Source: Macropodus opercularis (lineage: Eukaryota; Chordata; Actinopteri; Anabantiformes; Osphronemidae). From it: 64,000 nt of DNA. This document shows positions 21,931 to 36,500 of the stretch, one piece after another. Location of the stretch: contig CM061098.1 of assembly GCA_030770545.1 (NCBI GenBank), positions 2,642,001 to 2,706,000 of the forward strand, given 5' to 3'. Under the pieces are notes generated by a model. That model had not been told where the DNA came from. It did not search any database and saw only the letters and a list, made by a program, of their open reading frames with translations. Each line of letters starts with the position of its first letter. The stretch's first letter is position 1. The position numbers and the translations under genes were made by a program.

Positions 21931-23690
21931 TCTCGGGTAGAAATCCGTCTTTATCAGGTCCCACAATTAGGTGACCAACGCTATAAAACGTCACAGGGGG
22001 AAAAACTTAAATATTGATTTGTGCTGAGATGCGTTTAAGAGACGTTTGTACATGAATGTCGAGGATGTGCGAGAGTTTACTCACAAGTAGAAGCGGCGTT
22101 TGTAGCTAAATCGATACGGTGGGTACATGGACCGCGTTTGCCATTCTTCCAGCAGCACACGCGCCATCATTCATGTCCAAGTGTGTCATGGCAAATCATT
22201 TATCAGTGCCTGTTTACAGTACAGATGGACTGTGGCTTCGGCATCCAATTTACCTTTAGCTACGAAAGTCCCCAAGTGAGAAAGGCTAAAATTAGAAACA
22301 GCACATCAGCCAGCACCTCTGCTATCAATCACACATCTGTCACAGGCGGAGAGAGAGGACGCGGTGATGAGACGGAGCCCTGTGATGGCCAGAACCGCTT
22401 AAAGTCCGGTCCGGACCGTTTTAAACAGTGGCCCTGAAAATCAGCTGACCCGAACATCACAGCTCATTTTCTACACATTCGTGTACAATACGTGTGGGTA
22501 AGTAGGAACAGTCCTTACGCAGGGAAAGACACAAGCCCAGGATTAAAGCCGCAGCCTTTTGGCTTCAAGGCTGAAATGTCAGCTCCAGAAGTCAAACAAA
22601 AGCCATTTATTTTCCCTGCGGTATTTAAACCACTAGCATAAACACAGAAAATGCATGCTAGACAAGTAGGAACACATGAAACATATTCTGAAATGAATTT
22701 GTTTTGGGTTGAATTTCCTCTGGAAAAAAACAGAAGCATTTCATGTGAGCTGGCCTGGAGTTAGTGGTGATTAGGAAAAGACCTTGGCAATGTATGAAAT
22801 GCAGGTGTGTTGCTTTGACACAAGTAATCCTGGGTTTTATTGGTTCTGCACTCCCCCTCAAAGGCCCATGGCCACTTGAAATTCTTTACTGCAAAAACTC
22901 TGCAACTTCAGAAGCCTCTTTAGCGGAGAGGAGGAGGAGCCGGGCCTCCATTTAGCCCGATTTCCTGTCTTTAAAAAGGATGAATGACCAGCTTTGGGCC
23001 ATTGAGAGTGCCCTCACCTATAGCACTCCGTTTGATCTCAGCATTGCGGCTGCAAACAGGTTGAAAGAGAGAGGGCCCTTAATGTCAAGGCCATTCTTAA
23101 TGAGTCTCAGTGGACAGGACCAACCACAGCCCCCTAAGAAAATACAATCCCCTGCTTTAGCACAATGACTTCCTGTATGTCCCCATGTCTGCTTTTACTT
23201 CTTCTTCCCTGGAATTACAGTCCGTTGGCTGAGGAAATCCTGAGCGATTTAAATGACATGGGACACATTTGTGTTTCTGGAATTTAATTTGCCATAATCA
23301 GGTTATTGCTGATCATAACTGCATTGTTTTGCTGTTATTGTTGTAGCTGGTGAGAACTGATCTGCTGCAGCTTTGGTTCTGAGCGTCAATAGGATTTAAA
23401 CTGGTATCAAAGCTTTATCAGTTTACAGCGAGCCGATGCAATTTGAGTGAAAAAACGCAGAGATAAGCTTCTGAGCGAACTGAGCTATGGGCTGCATGGA
23501 AAGCGACGGCAGATTTGTGCCACTTAGCTAATCGCGATCACCGCATATGTTAATAAAGCATTTGGATAAAGCCAGAAGGAGACAGAGAACTACTGCAGCA
23601 GCAACGTTAAGGAGCTGCATCGTTAATACGAGGCACAACAAGCTACGTCTCTTCTGGCTTTGCGGTTTATTGGCAGCTCGGCTTTGTGCG
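21931..23690. other. Gene desert, enhancer-like patch at about 22915-23165
   Basis: No gene supported. The patch at 22915-23165 has dense motifs, including a RUNX-like AACCACAG, and non-repetitive composition. Candidate non-coding element only. Confidence 0.3.
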
Positions 23691-24060
23691 AGTCTCTCCT
23701 GAAATCTTCCACTGTGCTAGGTAGCCCCTTTGTGTCACCGTATTCCCTAGGCTCCGTTCCACCCCTTTGTTTGCTTTGGTGCAGTTTCCGTGGCAACTGA
23801 GCCCAGGGCCCCCAATCAGAGGCCCACACCGCTGACAGGCAGGGGTGCAGGGGGATGAGGTGGGTGTTAGCACTGAGGGAGGGTGGAGGCGGGAGAGACT
23901 CACACTGACATGCACTTAATATACAAGCGTGAGCGTGCACACTTGTATGAATGCGTGCGCTGAGCCGCACAGTCCCTGCAGGCTATCAGTTATCAATGGC
24001 AACAGCTCACACTTGGCTCAGCCACTATAAATCTAGCAGCTGCGGCTGATGCATCAATGA
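23691..24060. promoter_or_regulatory. Candidate element with two RFX X-box-like sites
   Basis: GTTTCCGTGGCAAC (23784-23797) is an almost ideal X-box palindrome. GTTATC-AAT-GGCAAC (23989-24003) is a looser match 200 bp away. RFX factors bind such sites upstream of ciliary and neural genes; no gene start is visible nearby, so an enhancer is the likelier reading. Confidence 0.35.
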
Positions 24061-27000
24061 CAAAACGCCCTTGTGATAATGCAGTGAGCTGTTCCTGCTG
24101 CCTCACGTATGTATGTGACAGCTCACAGATCCTTCTCCCCGTCACCACAACACTACTTTTCATTCAGGTGAGCTCTTTGTCTACCTACAGTCTAGTGTTT
24201 GTGTTTATTCTGCTGCTGCCCCCCTTCAGAAAACACACTTTGAAATGTTAACTACCACCTGCCATCACCGAAGCCCCTCAAAACCTTCAGCGGTTTGAGC
24301 CTCGGCAGCTTCGCTCAGAGAAAACGCTTGATTCCACCGGTTGTTATTCAAGCGCTTGGGGAGGAAAACCCTCTAACTATTTAATCACCAGTGTTGTCCA
24401 ACAAAAATGCCCTTGGCTTTTCTCCTGAGGGAGTAAATTGTAACTTTGGCCTTCAAAGTGATCTTGAAAGTTGATCACGTTGTGCAACATCTCTCTGTCC
24501 TCCCATCTACCCCCACTCCTCTCCATTACCTGGAATCTGGGCAAGGTGCTCGTATTGCGCCCTGCTGATTGACTTGCAGGCATGTTGTCGCGTCTCCAAC
24601 CCTTTTGTCAAGCTTTAATCATCTGTTGCCGGCTCACTCCCCCTTCCTTCGCCCTCTTCGTGGCTGCACAGGCCAAGAATCTGCTGTAGGTGCAGCTTTA
24701 GAAAAAAAACGTGTGTGGTTCTATGCATGGGTGGGCCGTGTGCTGGGGAGCCCTCAGCCTCGGCTTGCTAGCGTGGTCCTTATGTTGTGCAGCAGGTGAC
24801 TAGAATACTGATTGCCTCAGAGTGTTCCCGCAGCACCAACATTTACTCTGTACCACTCCCGCGTTTTATTCTGGAAATAAAAATGCAGAATGACCTCAAA
24901 AGAAAACAACGTCATCGGAATTCAGATTGAATAAGAAAATAATTTGGTCACTTTTGTTTAATAAAATCTGCTTCTGAAATCTTGAAAAGACTAAATCAGT
25001 GGAATGCTCCTTTAAAAGAATACTTTGGCCACGTCCTTCTCAGCATGTGGATCAGATTGAGCTCAGTGAGGTTCCAGACATTTTTATCACACTCTGACGA
25101 GTGACGCAAATCAAATAAAAAGCTTGGTTGTGAAAATGATACGAGCCTGGGGACAGAATCCTACATTTAATCTTTTAGAGCAACTACAAAGGTTATGTGT
25201 GACAACTGGATGCGTATTGAGCAGATGTAGGAGAAACTACGATATGAGCTTTCAAATTCCATCCCAGTGTGTGGAATGAAGGGACTTCACCAACCTGAAC
25301 GCTGCTTAGGGTTAGATCATCCATAATTTACATTATTTACATTTCTCCTTCCATCTGTCAAACATCTGATGCACTACAACCAAAGTCCGTGCGTCAGTCA
25401 ACCTACAGCATCAGCTCCGGCCACGTCACATACGCTCTGTCTGATTCGCTTCTCTCGCTGTTCTGTCTAGCGCCTTGTGTCTGTAAGGAAAACGCCACGC
25501 AAGCAAAACAAATCGGGCGTCTCAGTTGTTGTTCGTTTTCTTTTAGGGGATAAAAAACAAACGTATGTTAATTCACAGTGTAACTTGTGATTATTCAGTA
25601 TTTATTCTGTTCCTGTTTTCCGTTCTCTCACATCCCGATTTCAGAGGGGTTATCTAAATGCTAATGTCTCAGTGTATCAAACTGAAGGCACGGCCGGCTC
25701 TACAAACACAGCCTCTTTTGTTATCACAGAGGGGGTGGTGAGCAGAAATTAAAAAAGAGTGAGAGCTGTGTTTGAAAGGTTTGGAACATAAAATAAATGT
25801 CTCTCACAAGCCCATGTTGCAGTTCCCGACTGGAATTGACACAAAGGACGCTTCATTTAGATTCCTGATAGGGGAAGTCTGCTCCTGGTGTTCGTGCGCA
25901 CCGCGCTGAAATGTTTTATTTGTGCCATGAGCCTCATCCTCCTTTGGATTAGGCGCCAGAGATAGTATTGTATCTTCTGTCACAAGCACGGGAGAGATGT
26001 GTGTGTGTGTTAAGGCTGGGAGAGAAGACGTGACGGAGTTAAAATACCTGCGTCTTTCTGCTTTTTCCTCCTTTACTTTGCTCATTTGGCTCCTCCTGCC
26101 TCCAGTCCTTCCTGTTCTATCTTTGCTGTGGGTATAGATGCTGCAAACATTGCCCCATATGTCACTTATTCTATCTGAGGGTATCCACACCTGCAAATCA
26201 CCTGGACACAGAAACAACAAACATAACCTGTCCTGTCCTTGTCTTTAAAACAAAGTCCACCTGCAGATTACTGAAACTGTTTCTTTCTTGTCAAACACGC
26301 CTCCTTTCCTCGTTGCCCTCGCGGCTCAAGCAGACGATGGTTAGGACTGGAAATCACCTGGCTACAGATAAATACCCTGGAGGAATTTGTGTGGCTTCTG
26401 AAGTCAGCAAGGCGAGCGAGTGAAAGCCGTCCTCTGTGCCCTCCCACCCTCCCTGGGTTGTATAACACTTCTCTAATGGAATCTGACCTTCACTGCATTC
26501 CAGTTTTTTGTTGAGCGTTAGCAACAGCAGCACTGAACCCTCTGACTTATTACTGTAACAGTACCCCATCTCCCTTTACCAGGTCACTTAATGAAACGAT
26601 TCACAAATGGGCATGAATGAAAAAAGTCGATGTTTTCCAGATTATGGCAGAAGAGGAAGCGTGTTTGTCCTTTCGACGTGCTCTCGGTCAGGTCTCAAAC
26701 CACACAATGTAATTTAACATGAAAGCAGTAATGTGCAAATGACAATAAATGGATTTAAGCTAGCGATACGTTGCCCATGTAGCGCTACACTGTGCCCTGC
26801 TGTTTGCTGCTTAAGGTACCGCACAGCTTGGCTGACGGCCGCTGGCGACTGCATTTGCAGTTTTGCCCTATGACCAAGATAAATGCGATAAATATCTGCA
26901 TTGCAGAGACTGAAAATATGAATAATGAGTGGCCTCACTGACGAGTGACAGGGAACAATGGACCAACAAGCCGCTCACCTCCGTACAGTCACAGGTTCAT

Positions 27001-29400
27001 CACACTGCATCACTATGTTGTTTCTCTGATGCTATATTATAATAAACCACTTTTTCCATGAAACAAATCCACAGTGTGATCACATCATGAGACAACACAA
27101 TGATGACAACACACTCATACAATACAGCCCATTGAAGCCTGACTCTCACGCTGCTGAAGCTGCAAGTTTACCGGCGAGGAATCTGTGCAGCGTGGGCATA
27201 TTTTATCCCCCAGAATGTTTAAGCCATGAGACAGACCTGCAGTTCAGTTCAGACAAGTTGTGCAGGCGTCTCTTTCTCTTTGTCTCAAGCTTGTTTTTCC
27301 TCTTTTTGTTTTTTCCCTCATTGCACATTCTTTCTTTGCCTCTCACCGACTCCTCCACTTTTCCAGTCGGCAGATCAAACCAGTCTATAAACAATTTGAT
27401 TTAAAAGCACAGGAGATGCTAGGTGAACTATAATTTCAGTTACACAGCAGCTATACAAGCACTTTGAGGGTCATAAGAAAAGGCAATAGTTAGCGGCCTT
27501 CAGGAGCCAGACAAGGAACATTTCTCAGCTGCTCAAACTGAAATGATCTCCTTGCATGGATGAATACTTTATGCCTCCTATGCTTCCTCCTCGTGCAGCC
27601 ATCTGGGTGCAAGCATCCAGCTCCCGTCTTTCAAACGTATTCAATACAAATGCAATCTACCGTTCGTCATTGATCAGTCACAAGGCAGGTCCTACCTGTA
27701 TTTACACACCAGGGCCGAAATGGCCAACTTTACACAAGAGAAAGGCTACAAAATGTGCAGCATGTGCTACTTTGCTCACTCAACAGGGAAACATTTGCTT
27801 TTTTGTACCTTTAGTAAACCAGACCCTGAATATTTTCTGAATTGCGTTAGTATTAACTCAACCAAGATTACAGAAGCACAGAAGCTGATCGCTGCTTTTC
27901 CCACTGTACCACATGCTATACATCCTCCTGAGCTGAGCTGAGCTGTGCCTCAGCTGCCTAATGGAGCAGACAAAGGCACCCATGAATAAAACACAGCCAG
28001 GCGGAAGGAATTGTTCCTGCTGGAAGGTGTTCACACGGATTGTGCACAGGAATGTGCCACAAAATGATGAATCAGAAGTTCCAGAGTGAGGCTTTTTCAC
28101 CGCGCTCACTTCTACTGTAACACAGCACCTTCCATCAGGTGGGAAGGAGAACTGGACGTTTCTCTGTCGTCTCTAAAAGCACTGATCCATCATTGATCCA
28201 TCTCAGCTCTATGTGTAACGTGAGTTCTGGAGAATAGCAGGCGTGAGTGAGCAACTGACCCGGTTCAAGGGTGTAACAACAGACTGTGTCATCATTGTGG
28301 AGATTGTTTCCCCGTTTTTATTAGCAGAGGATTCAGACGTGAAAAGGTTTCAGATGTTCACTGTGTCACATGCTGCTTCAGATCTCTGGAGATTTAACAG
28401 TGTGACGTCGACAAAACGGGCACCGAGGAGGCTGTAACATCAGGTGACGGGTCCGGGATCAGTTTTACCACCTCCAATACGGAAAAGAGTCCGGGCTCAA
28501 CTCTTGACAGACGTGACATTCAGGGTCAGTTTCTACTTTTTGAGGGGACTCAAAGCAGATCTGGGCCTGCGTGGTCATGTTTGCTTTACGCTAACACCCT
28601 TTTTACATACAAATGAAAACCGGTGGCTAAAGCAGACTATGCCGCCAGAGTTTATCGCTCCCATTTCTTGTTATTCATGCCTTTGGTGGCCAGTGATCCA
28701 CCGCTTACCCCTGAACAATTACTGAGCCCACAGATATTTAATTAGAGCTTATTAAAAAGCCGTCATGCGATGGCAAAAGACATGTGGCACCTTGCCACCG
28801 GCTCTTAGCTGCACAGAGTCCATTTGGCTGAAGTCTACGACAGGTCTTCATTTCTCAGCTTAATCCACCACGTCCAGCAGACCACTGACAGCTCCTCTTT
28901 GTTAGGGTCTCATTCAGGTTGGGATTGAAACTCAGGGAGAAGGCCAGGAGGAGGGGAGGGCCCTTATGAAACGTGGAGACGCAACAATACCGCAGCTATT
29001 CCTGGAGCTGCTTGTTTGCTTTTCTGAAGTGCCTGCAGGATGAGGGGGTGGTCAGCTTCTTTTTTTTTTTTGATATAATAAAAGAGATGATTCTTGAGTT
29101 CACCATTTAGCCTCCAGGCTTGGCTACATCCTCCTGCCTGCAGAGGGGAGAAGACAATGGAGCAATCACCAGGCGACGTGACACACAAATCGGTGTCGAG
29201 AGCCACAAAATGGTGACGAGCATCATCTCCTGTCATTGTAGCCTTGATTAGTTTTATTGTTGATCACACACAGCACAGTGCTTTAGTGTATTTTGCTCTA
29301 GTTTACTGTTCCCACCCCCCCCGTCCGTCTGTTATTTCACAGCCGCTGCCACCAAATACCCTCTTCGTGCTCAACAGGCCGTGACAGCACTCACAGGGCC
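24061..29400. other. Gene desert, no supported gene
   Basis: The minus-strand 138-codon frame at 25804-26220 has no recognisable domain and is probably chance. A short (GAGCT)n run is at 27930-27946 and a T12 run at 29060-29071. Confidence 0.35.
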
Positions 29401-29670
29401 AATCCGAGCGTGACGCTATTATGGCTGAATGTGTCCAGATGAGTTTTTCCTGGGATGTGTGCTGAGCTCAAATGGTTTGTGTGTCAGTGGCACAGGAGTC
29501 GGGCTCATCCTGGAAACAGGATCGCGACAGAGCCCAGAGGTCAGCGTCCAGGGGAAAGACGGGATTAGCCTTCACACACCTCCAGTGATCGATGGACGGA
29601 GCCGTGTTCCTGTACTGATGAAAGGCCACTGTTTATGTCCCGTTGCCATAGAGACTGACCTATTGTTTGA
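29401..29670. promoter_or_regulatory. Candidate non-coding element with X-box-like site
   Basis: Relatively GC-balanced stretch ending with GTTGCCATAGAGAC (29642-29655), a good RFX X-box match. No coding frame supported. Confidence 0.25.
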
Positions 29671-31484
29671 CAGATTTTCAACATGTTTTTTTTTTATTGT
29701 GAAAATAATTTTTGGTGAGTTGGGTTATTTTAATATTTGAATAAGTAGAGATAAGTTAGTTTGTATGAACACATTTCATGACCCATTTCCCTCTGTATCA
29801 TTAGGTTTTGCTCAAATCACCTTCAAAACGCATTCTTTTGCAATCAGCTGCATTAAATTACATAAAGTAACGTCCAGTATTGGTTTCTAATTAAATCAGG
29901 TGCTTGTCTACAGACCTTTCAACCCCCAATTAATGTTTGCATATTTATCTTGGGGCACAAACAAGACATCTCACTAATTAGTTTGAAGGAAAGGAAAGTT
30001 TATGTATTACTTGCTTTACTATGGTCTGTTTGGAAGGTCGAAGCCCAGTGTGAATAATTGTGCTTTAATTATGTTGCCATTTCAATTAACACTGTCAGTG
30101 TGAGGATTGGCGAACGCCCAGCGTGGCTACGGTTTCATAAGGACTGATGGAATCATCAGACAGGACATGATATGTTTTATTCATCACCTCCGACTTTCAC
30201 AGCACTTGCTGCTAATTTTTTCCACTTGTCAGGAGCAACAACGTCTTTTGACATTTTGTCTGCGAGTCTGAAGAAAAGAAAGAGCTCAGAGTTGTACGAC
30301 ATGACAGTTCTGCCACTAGTGTTTGCTTTGCTCCCTCCGTGGCTCGGTTACAGAAATGGGTGAAAACGAGACGACACACAGATTAATGGCTTAATTTACA
30401 CAAAGTAAAACCACTACAGGAGAACACGAGTATTTACTCTGGGAGTTTCCATCACAATCGCGCTTGCAGGATATCTGAGTTATTCTTCTCCAAGGGTCTC
30501 GTCTCAGAACCCACATTTCTGCAGCTACTGTTACAATGAAGTACTGTAATTTACTATATTTGCACGTGACTTGTGCTGTAAAGCGCTGAACACAGGCTAC
30601 CGCGTGGGGCTTAGTGGCCGAGGTGAGACTGAGCCCCCTGCCCTCTACTCCGTCCTCACCCGGCCAGCGTTGCAGGCGCCTCGTGCTCGTGTTGCGGTGG
30701 CTAAACTGAATGTCGGCGGCTTGTTTGCTTTGCTCCTCTGTTTATTGCTGACTCTCTCGACTTAGTGCCAAGCGGTGGCCCTTCGCTGCATCACCACGCA
30801 GCTTCCCTTGCATAACATATTTCACACATTGGTGTTCCCATTATGACCCGTTAAAGCCCCTGTGCCGTCCCATTGGAGAGTTTAAACACACAGACCGTTT
30901 GGCTCGTCTGTATTGACACAAGCACGTTTTACATCTGCTGCGTCTCATTGTGTGAAGAACATCCAGGGACAGAATCATTGCAGGTTTTCACCACAGACAC
31001 TGTTTCCAAGCCAAGTACGTAACACAACGTTTAGGATACAGACACGTAGTAGAGCCTCACGCTACAATCTGTACAAGACGAACGAGGTTTAGGCCAGAGC
31101 TCATGTCGCTGTCTGCAGGTGAGGGTTAATTCAGATGAACAGTTTAAACTTCATGTGTATCCTAACTTCTCACCAGGAAGTTAGGAACTTATCAGATGAA
31201 GTGAGATTAATGCCTCTGTCTCACAGGTGGCCCTGCACGCTCTCACCAGGGTGGAGGCAAAATGGAAGCAGGGGATTTTTCTCTTTTAATAGTGAATTTA
31301 TTGAAGATGCCAGGCTGCAGGGCTTTGTAGAGCTCTACAGGCTTTAAAGGCCACGTCGTCTCAGAGGCTGGTGCTCCAGTTAACACAGCATCCGCTGGTT
31401 GAGAACAACTTTTAGATATTTTGTATGGAAGGAGTTTTGGTGCTTATTTAAAAAGTTATTGAGCATTCAAGTAGCTTTTATTAC

Positions 31485-31527
<43 letters not shown>

Positions 31528-33140
31528 GTGGAACTAGCTTTTCTTCAGATGAAGAACTGATGTTCTTACCATTGTCGTCAAACAATTAATCTAACAACGA
31601 TTCACCACAAGCTCATTGAAGGTCTTACATCCTGTTCTAAACACACCAGAGCTGATGAATTATTCAAGGCCTGCAGAGATGAAAGTTGACTTGAAATGAC
31701 AAAGAAAAGTCTTTGGGTCAATCATGTACAAGTAATCATTGCTGTGGTGATGTCCATTGTTGTTCTGCATCATAGCAGAGGTGCCTCGGTCAAGCCAGTA
31801 AGAGAGTAATTCACCTGAGTCGCAGGCGTCTTCACTCTTTCCTCTCTTTCTCTTAGGTCGGTGCAAACAGTGACTTAGAGGAGCTTTGCAGATTAGCCTC
31901 ACACCACGTTTCATTTCCAACATAACTAACATTTGTCTGAAACACCAGAGCAACGGGGGAGCGTGAACACTGATCACGGTCGTATCTCCGCTGATGAACC
32001 TACAGAAAATCTACCTCTGTGAAGAGACCCAGTGAGAAAGACGCCCCAGAGCTGCACACAGTTTGAGTGACAGGGAATCTTTGCAAAGCGCAGCGAGGAA
32101 GAAAAGACCTCAGCACGGCAGCACAAGACGAAAAAGACTGGAAGCGGCGTCAAACTAAAAACTGTAAAACCGCTGTACTGTACAGCTGCTGAATGACGAC
32201 CTCCAGGTAACGACGTTTCTTAAAAAGACCAGAATGCCCACTTGTAAAACTTAGCAATATAAATTGCCTACTGTTGATCTGCTCCAGTCTCCTCTGGTCC
32301 CTGTTGTCTCCCCCTTCGCTGAATAACTCGCATTCCCCAGCCGCTGTATTGCCTTGTATTATGTAGCATGAGCTCAAGCAAAGGCCTGGCAGTGCATGAA
32401 TAGGGTCAGTTAGATTTCAAACCTCTCCCGATGAAAAGGGCCCTGGCTGCGGTTGGAGACACTGGAGCTGCTCCCGGGAGCTCCACAAAGGCCAGCTTTC
32501 AAAAAAGAAAGGAGATGAGGAAAGGGTTGGAGGGCCCCCCCACTTTCTTTTACCTCATCCTCCATACAAGCAGGGACAGAAGAGGTTGGAGATGAGGAAA
32601 AATGGGGAGTAGTGGATCAGTCTGCAGCTCATCAGAGACCGAACCCTGTAATGTTTCATACCTGACTGTTAAATACAGCAAGAAAACTAAACTAGAAACA
32701 TGGTGATTTATCGTCAGGAAGAGCAAGTTAAACGTCATGGCACCGTATACTGCAGCATTGCCTGTTCCGTCCTAGATCCAAAGCTGCCAGTAGCTGTTAG
32801 CTCTGCACATCTAAAGTAGAATAAACTGCACCTGGTGGTCAGAGGTTGTTGGTGTTTCATCAGAAAGCGCATGAAACGTTGACCTGGGCCAAAGCCCTGA
32901 GAACTCAGCTCCATCCAGTATGTTTTGAACCAAGTGGAACTTGAACCGCGAGCCAGGCCTCATCAGCTGACATCAGCGCTGGATAATGCTCTTCTGGCTG
33001 AATGAGAGCAAATCCCTGCATCTTGGATCAAAAAAGGAAAATCGTGTGGAAAATCTTTTAATTGGCAGAACCTCTTCCATGTGAAAAGCATAATATAATA
33101 ACAGAGGTTTGGAATGAGAATGATGACAGCATGATTTTGA
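29671..33140. other. Gene desert with (CA)20 microsatellite
   Basis: No gene supported. Contains a perfect (CA)20 at 31487-31526 (separate entry). Confidence 0.35.
31487..31526. repeat. (CA)20 microsatellite
   Basis: Twenty uninterrupted CA units; likely polymorphic. Confidence 0.95.
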
Positions 33141-33149
33141 TCACGTAGC

Positions 33150-33500
33150 GTAAATGGAAACCACAAAGAGCGAAAGATGGAGTGTTGTTGGAGATAAAGC
33201 AAAAGTAGACATGGGGGGGTTACAAAAAGTAGACAGAGGCAGAAGGAGGGAACTATTACAACAAAGAAGAAGAAGAACCACAGACTCAAGTGATGATTGT
33301 TGGGTATTAGTAAAAAGGAAAACGAGTAAAGCGTCCCGAACGAGAGAAGCAGGGGCACAGATGGACAGATGAGGTAAACGGGAGAGCGAGATATGACAAT
33401 AGAAAAAGAAAACGTGGGGGGGACATGTCAAAGGGAGGGGGAGAGAGAAAAAGAGAGAAGGACCGAACCAGAGGGTCGAGCGAGAGCGAGCGGAGAGGCT
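33150..33500. repeat. Polypurine-biased tract (plus strand)
   Basis: About 350 bp strongly enriched in A and G on the plus strand, with GAAGAAGAAG, GGGAGGGGGAGAGAG and GAGCGAGAGCGAGCGG blocks. The long minus-strand frames across it (Leu/Phe/Ser-rich) are a side effect of the bias. Such tracts can form triplex DNA or be nucleosome-poor. Confidence 0.6.
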
Positions 33501-36500
33501 CCACTGCACGTCTGAGAAACCCTGCTGTAAAATGCCAGCTCGCACAAAAGAACAGGTGTTTGGCGGTTTAAGGTTTCAGGCAGAGGGAACTGATGGGATA
33601 ACAGGGATGTTGACATTCACGGATGACAAAGGAAGGCCTGTTCATGGACGTTATGTTGTTTTAAGGCTAAATATGCATAGAAGATTAAGGCATTATGAGC
33701 CATGTGACGATGACAACTATGAAATGTTATTCACTGGTATCGCAGGGTAGATCTTTATTACACTCCTACTAATCCTCACATATAAGGGTCTGGTGTAAGC
33801 ACATACAGGACAAAAAGCCTCATTTATGTCTCCTCCAGAAACCACAGGCTTTATTTTAATGTCCTCTTAGCAGCTCAAGCCCAGAGTCACGTCAAACTGT
33901 TCGTACACTGAAGGTGTCGCTGTCTGTCGGGCGGTTGAATAGCGTTGGGTCTCGTAAGAAATTCAATACCTTGCAGGCCCCAAGAAGAACAAATGGATGT
34001 TTTGAGCGTTGCACGTTGACAGGTTAGCGGCTCGGCCTTCACAGCTCATTTGTTGCAGCTCTTTGTCAAATGTTATCGTGCATTTGTAATTCGAGGCCAC
34101 TGCGTGTTCCCGCGCCGGATGCTCGGATGCTGTAATGTTTGTTTGTGGATTCCTCGCATGATGCTGATGCTGATGCTGATGGTAAAACCGTTACAGTATG
34201 ACCGTACAGCAGAGGGTGGGGCTAAGTGCTTCGCCTGATGGGACAGCATTGATTTCAGTGCGCTTCGTTGTGAGCTCACGTACTGCTTTTAACTTTCGCA
34301 AACTCACCACACGCTCCATTACTGAGGTGAATGTCAACCTCATCAATAACAAAATAACTCACATCCGTACATTAATGAAGAAAATGGATCGCAAGGTGTT
34401 TTTTCCCATCTATAAACATCTCCAAGTTTGGTCTTTTCCTTCCTGCCTTTTTACATTTGTCTCCGTCTGCAGTGACCTGAAACAAATCTTAATGTCAGCG
34501 AGCTTAGAAAGGCTAACCTGAGAAATATGAACTTTGAAAGATGATTCGTGTCATTCCAGGTAATGACATAACGCCACGGTTCGTGGCCACACTGATAACA
34601 GATTACCATGAAAGTGCTCAGGGCATCAGCTTCACAAAACAATGAGAGCTTTGCTCCAACCAGCATTTGAAAAGTAACAACACAAATTCCTTCCATCTCA
34701 CTGTCAAAAGATAAGAGAAGCTAGAGGCAAATGACTACAGCAGACTGGAAATAAAAAGCTTCTGCTAGAGTCACTTAGAGGATGTGGTTGAGCTCAGCCC
34801 TGTTTGGGGAAGGAGTCAGGACTCGTGTTACCAGGTAGTCTACTGTCAGAGCATCTGTCGTGAATATGTATGTTCCAATGTTCAAACGAGCACACGGCCT
34901 TAAATCTCATGCCGACGTGGTCGTACGCGTGATTAATGGCTAATTATTGTAACTGCCAACCCCTCCACCCCCCAGAGCTCTAGTAAAACTGAAGCATTGC
35001 GAGACTGCACATTAGCATGTGATCAACACCGCCACCAAATTTTCATCACAATAAACCGCTTCTTTACTTGGTTTCATCCCTTTTTGTGCCAGGATCTGGA
35101 TTTTGGTTCCGGTTAGGACTTGGCTGTGTTTAAATGTCTGCAGCCCCAGTTATCGTAGTAAGAGGCAGAGCTGGTTTACCCTGCGGACTTCAGCCCCAGC
35201 CTTCCAAGTTTCTACCAAATCATGTGGCCTGGCCTAGATACACATAAAATGTAACAGCCCGGGGCTCCTATTTTGTCCCATTCTCTTCCCTAACCATATT
35301 TCAGGCTTATTCTCACAAGGGCAAGATATGTCCCTCCCAGGCACGAAGCAGAAAAGTGGTGTAGACAGAGGGTACCCAGCAGACTCGGCTGTCAGGTGCG
35401 ACAAATTAATGGCAAATCTAGCCCATCGCTGCTGCCAGGCAGGCAGGGGGGCAGCTGTTCGACGGGAGACTTGCTCTCACTGCAGCGCACATTAATGTGG
35501 CATGGAAACTTGTTTCAGGCATCACCGAGGCGATGTTTACAAGCTCTGATTCTCCTGAAAGGTGAGGCATGGATGGAGGGAGAGCAGAGACCAGCTGTCG
35601 GTGAAGCCCAGTGGATTTGAGTCAGCAAAGAGGCTCTGCTGTTGGGGATTGATCGCCAGGATGAGTTGCACACCAGCAAGATAAAATCCATGGCTCCGAT
35701 ATGTACATAAAATCAAACTAAAGCATCAGGCCTGAGCTCCACGTTGCTTAAGTCGAGATTTGTGTTTGGGTTGAAGAAAAGCTTCAGGCCTTTAAATCTG
35801 TGTCTCACCAAGGATCAGCATCTTTCCTTACTCCTTCCTACAGTGGTCCTGTGCTTTTCAGCCTTCATTTATCCAGCACCAATTTACAGAGACAAACCAC
35901 CGAAACAGCGAGCGCTGTCGTCATAGGTTCACTGAGTTTGAAATCGTACCCGAGCGTCCGCCCCCTTCCTCTGTCTCTAAGCCACTGCCACTGAAATCTG
36001 TTTGATTGCTTCTGAAAGCCTGCACTGACCTGAAAACAACTTCCAAAATTATAAATAACCCTCCCTTCCTTCCTTTAATCCAGTGGATGGATGATGGGAA
36101 AGTGGCCCCCTCATTCACACGTCCAATCAAAGTCTTTAGAGAGATCAAAGGTGCCTCTGGACACTAATGCAAATCTCTGAAGATTAACACCGGATGAAAC
36201 CACTGTGGAATTTTCAGCAACTTCAACTTAAACCCTGAAACACACTGAAAAGGAGAAGTCAACAGAGCCCAACTTGAAATGATCGACCCATTCCCCGCTA
36301 CACTCAACCACGTATCACGTTTCAGAGGCGTTTAATGTCTGCACACCCTAAAACACGTTCCCGTCATATTGAGACGTAGACGTACAGACGTAATGAAAGA
36401 CTGAAAACTGAAGCAATCAGTTATAATACACACTGTGACTATAGTCGAGTGATTAGGAATCTAATGCTGTAGCTTCACTTCACTGACAAAACAGTGGAAT

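Noticed and set aside
25804..26220. 138-codon minus-strand frame
   Set aside because: No recognisable motif, no splice or promoter context, low-complexity Lys/Glu/Arg patch; probably chance.
32963..33616. Hydrophobic Leu/Phe/Ser-rich minus-strand frames resembling membrane proteins
   Set aside because: They mirror the polypurine tract on the other strand; the hydrophobicity is a composition artefact.
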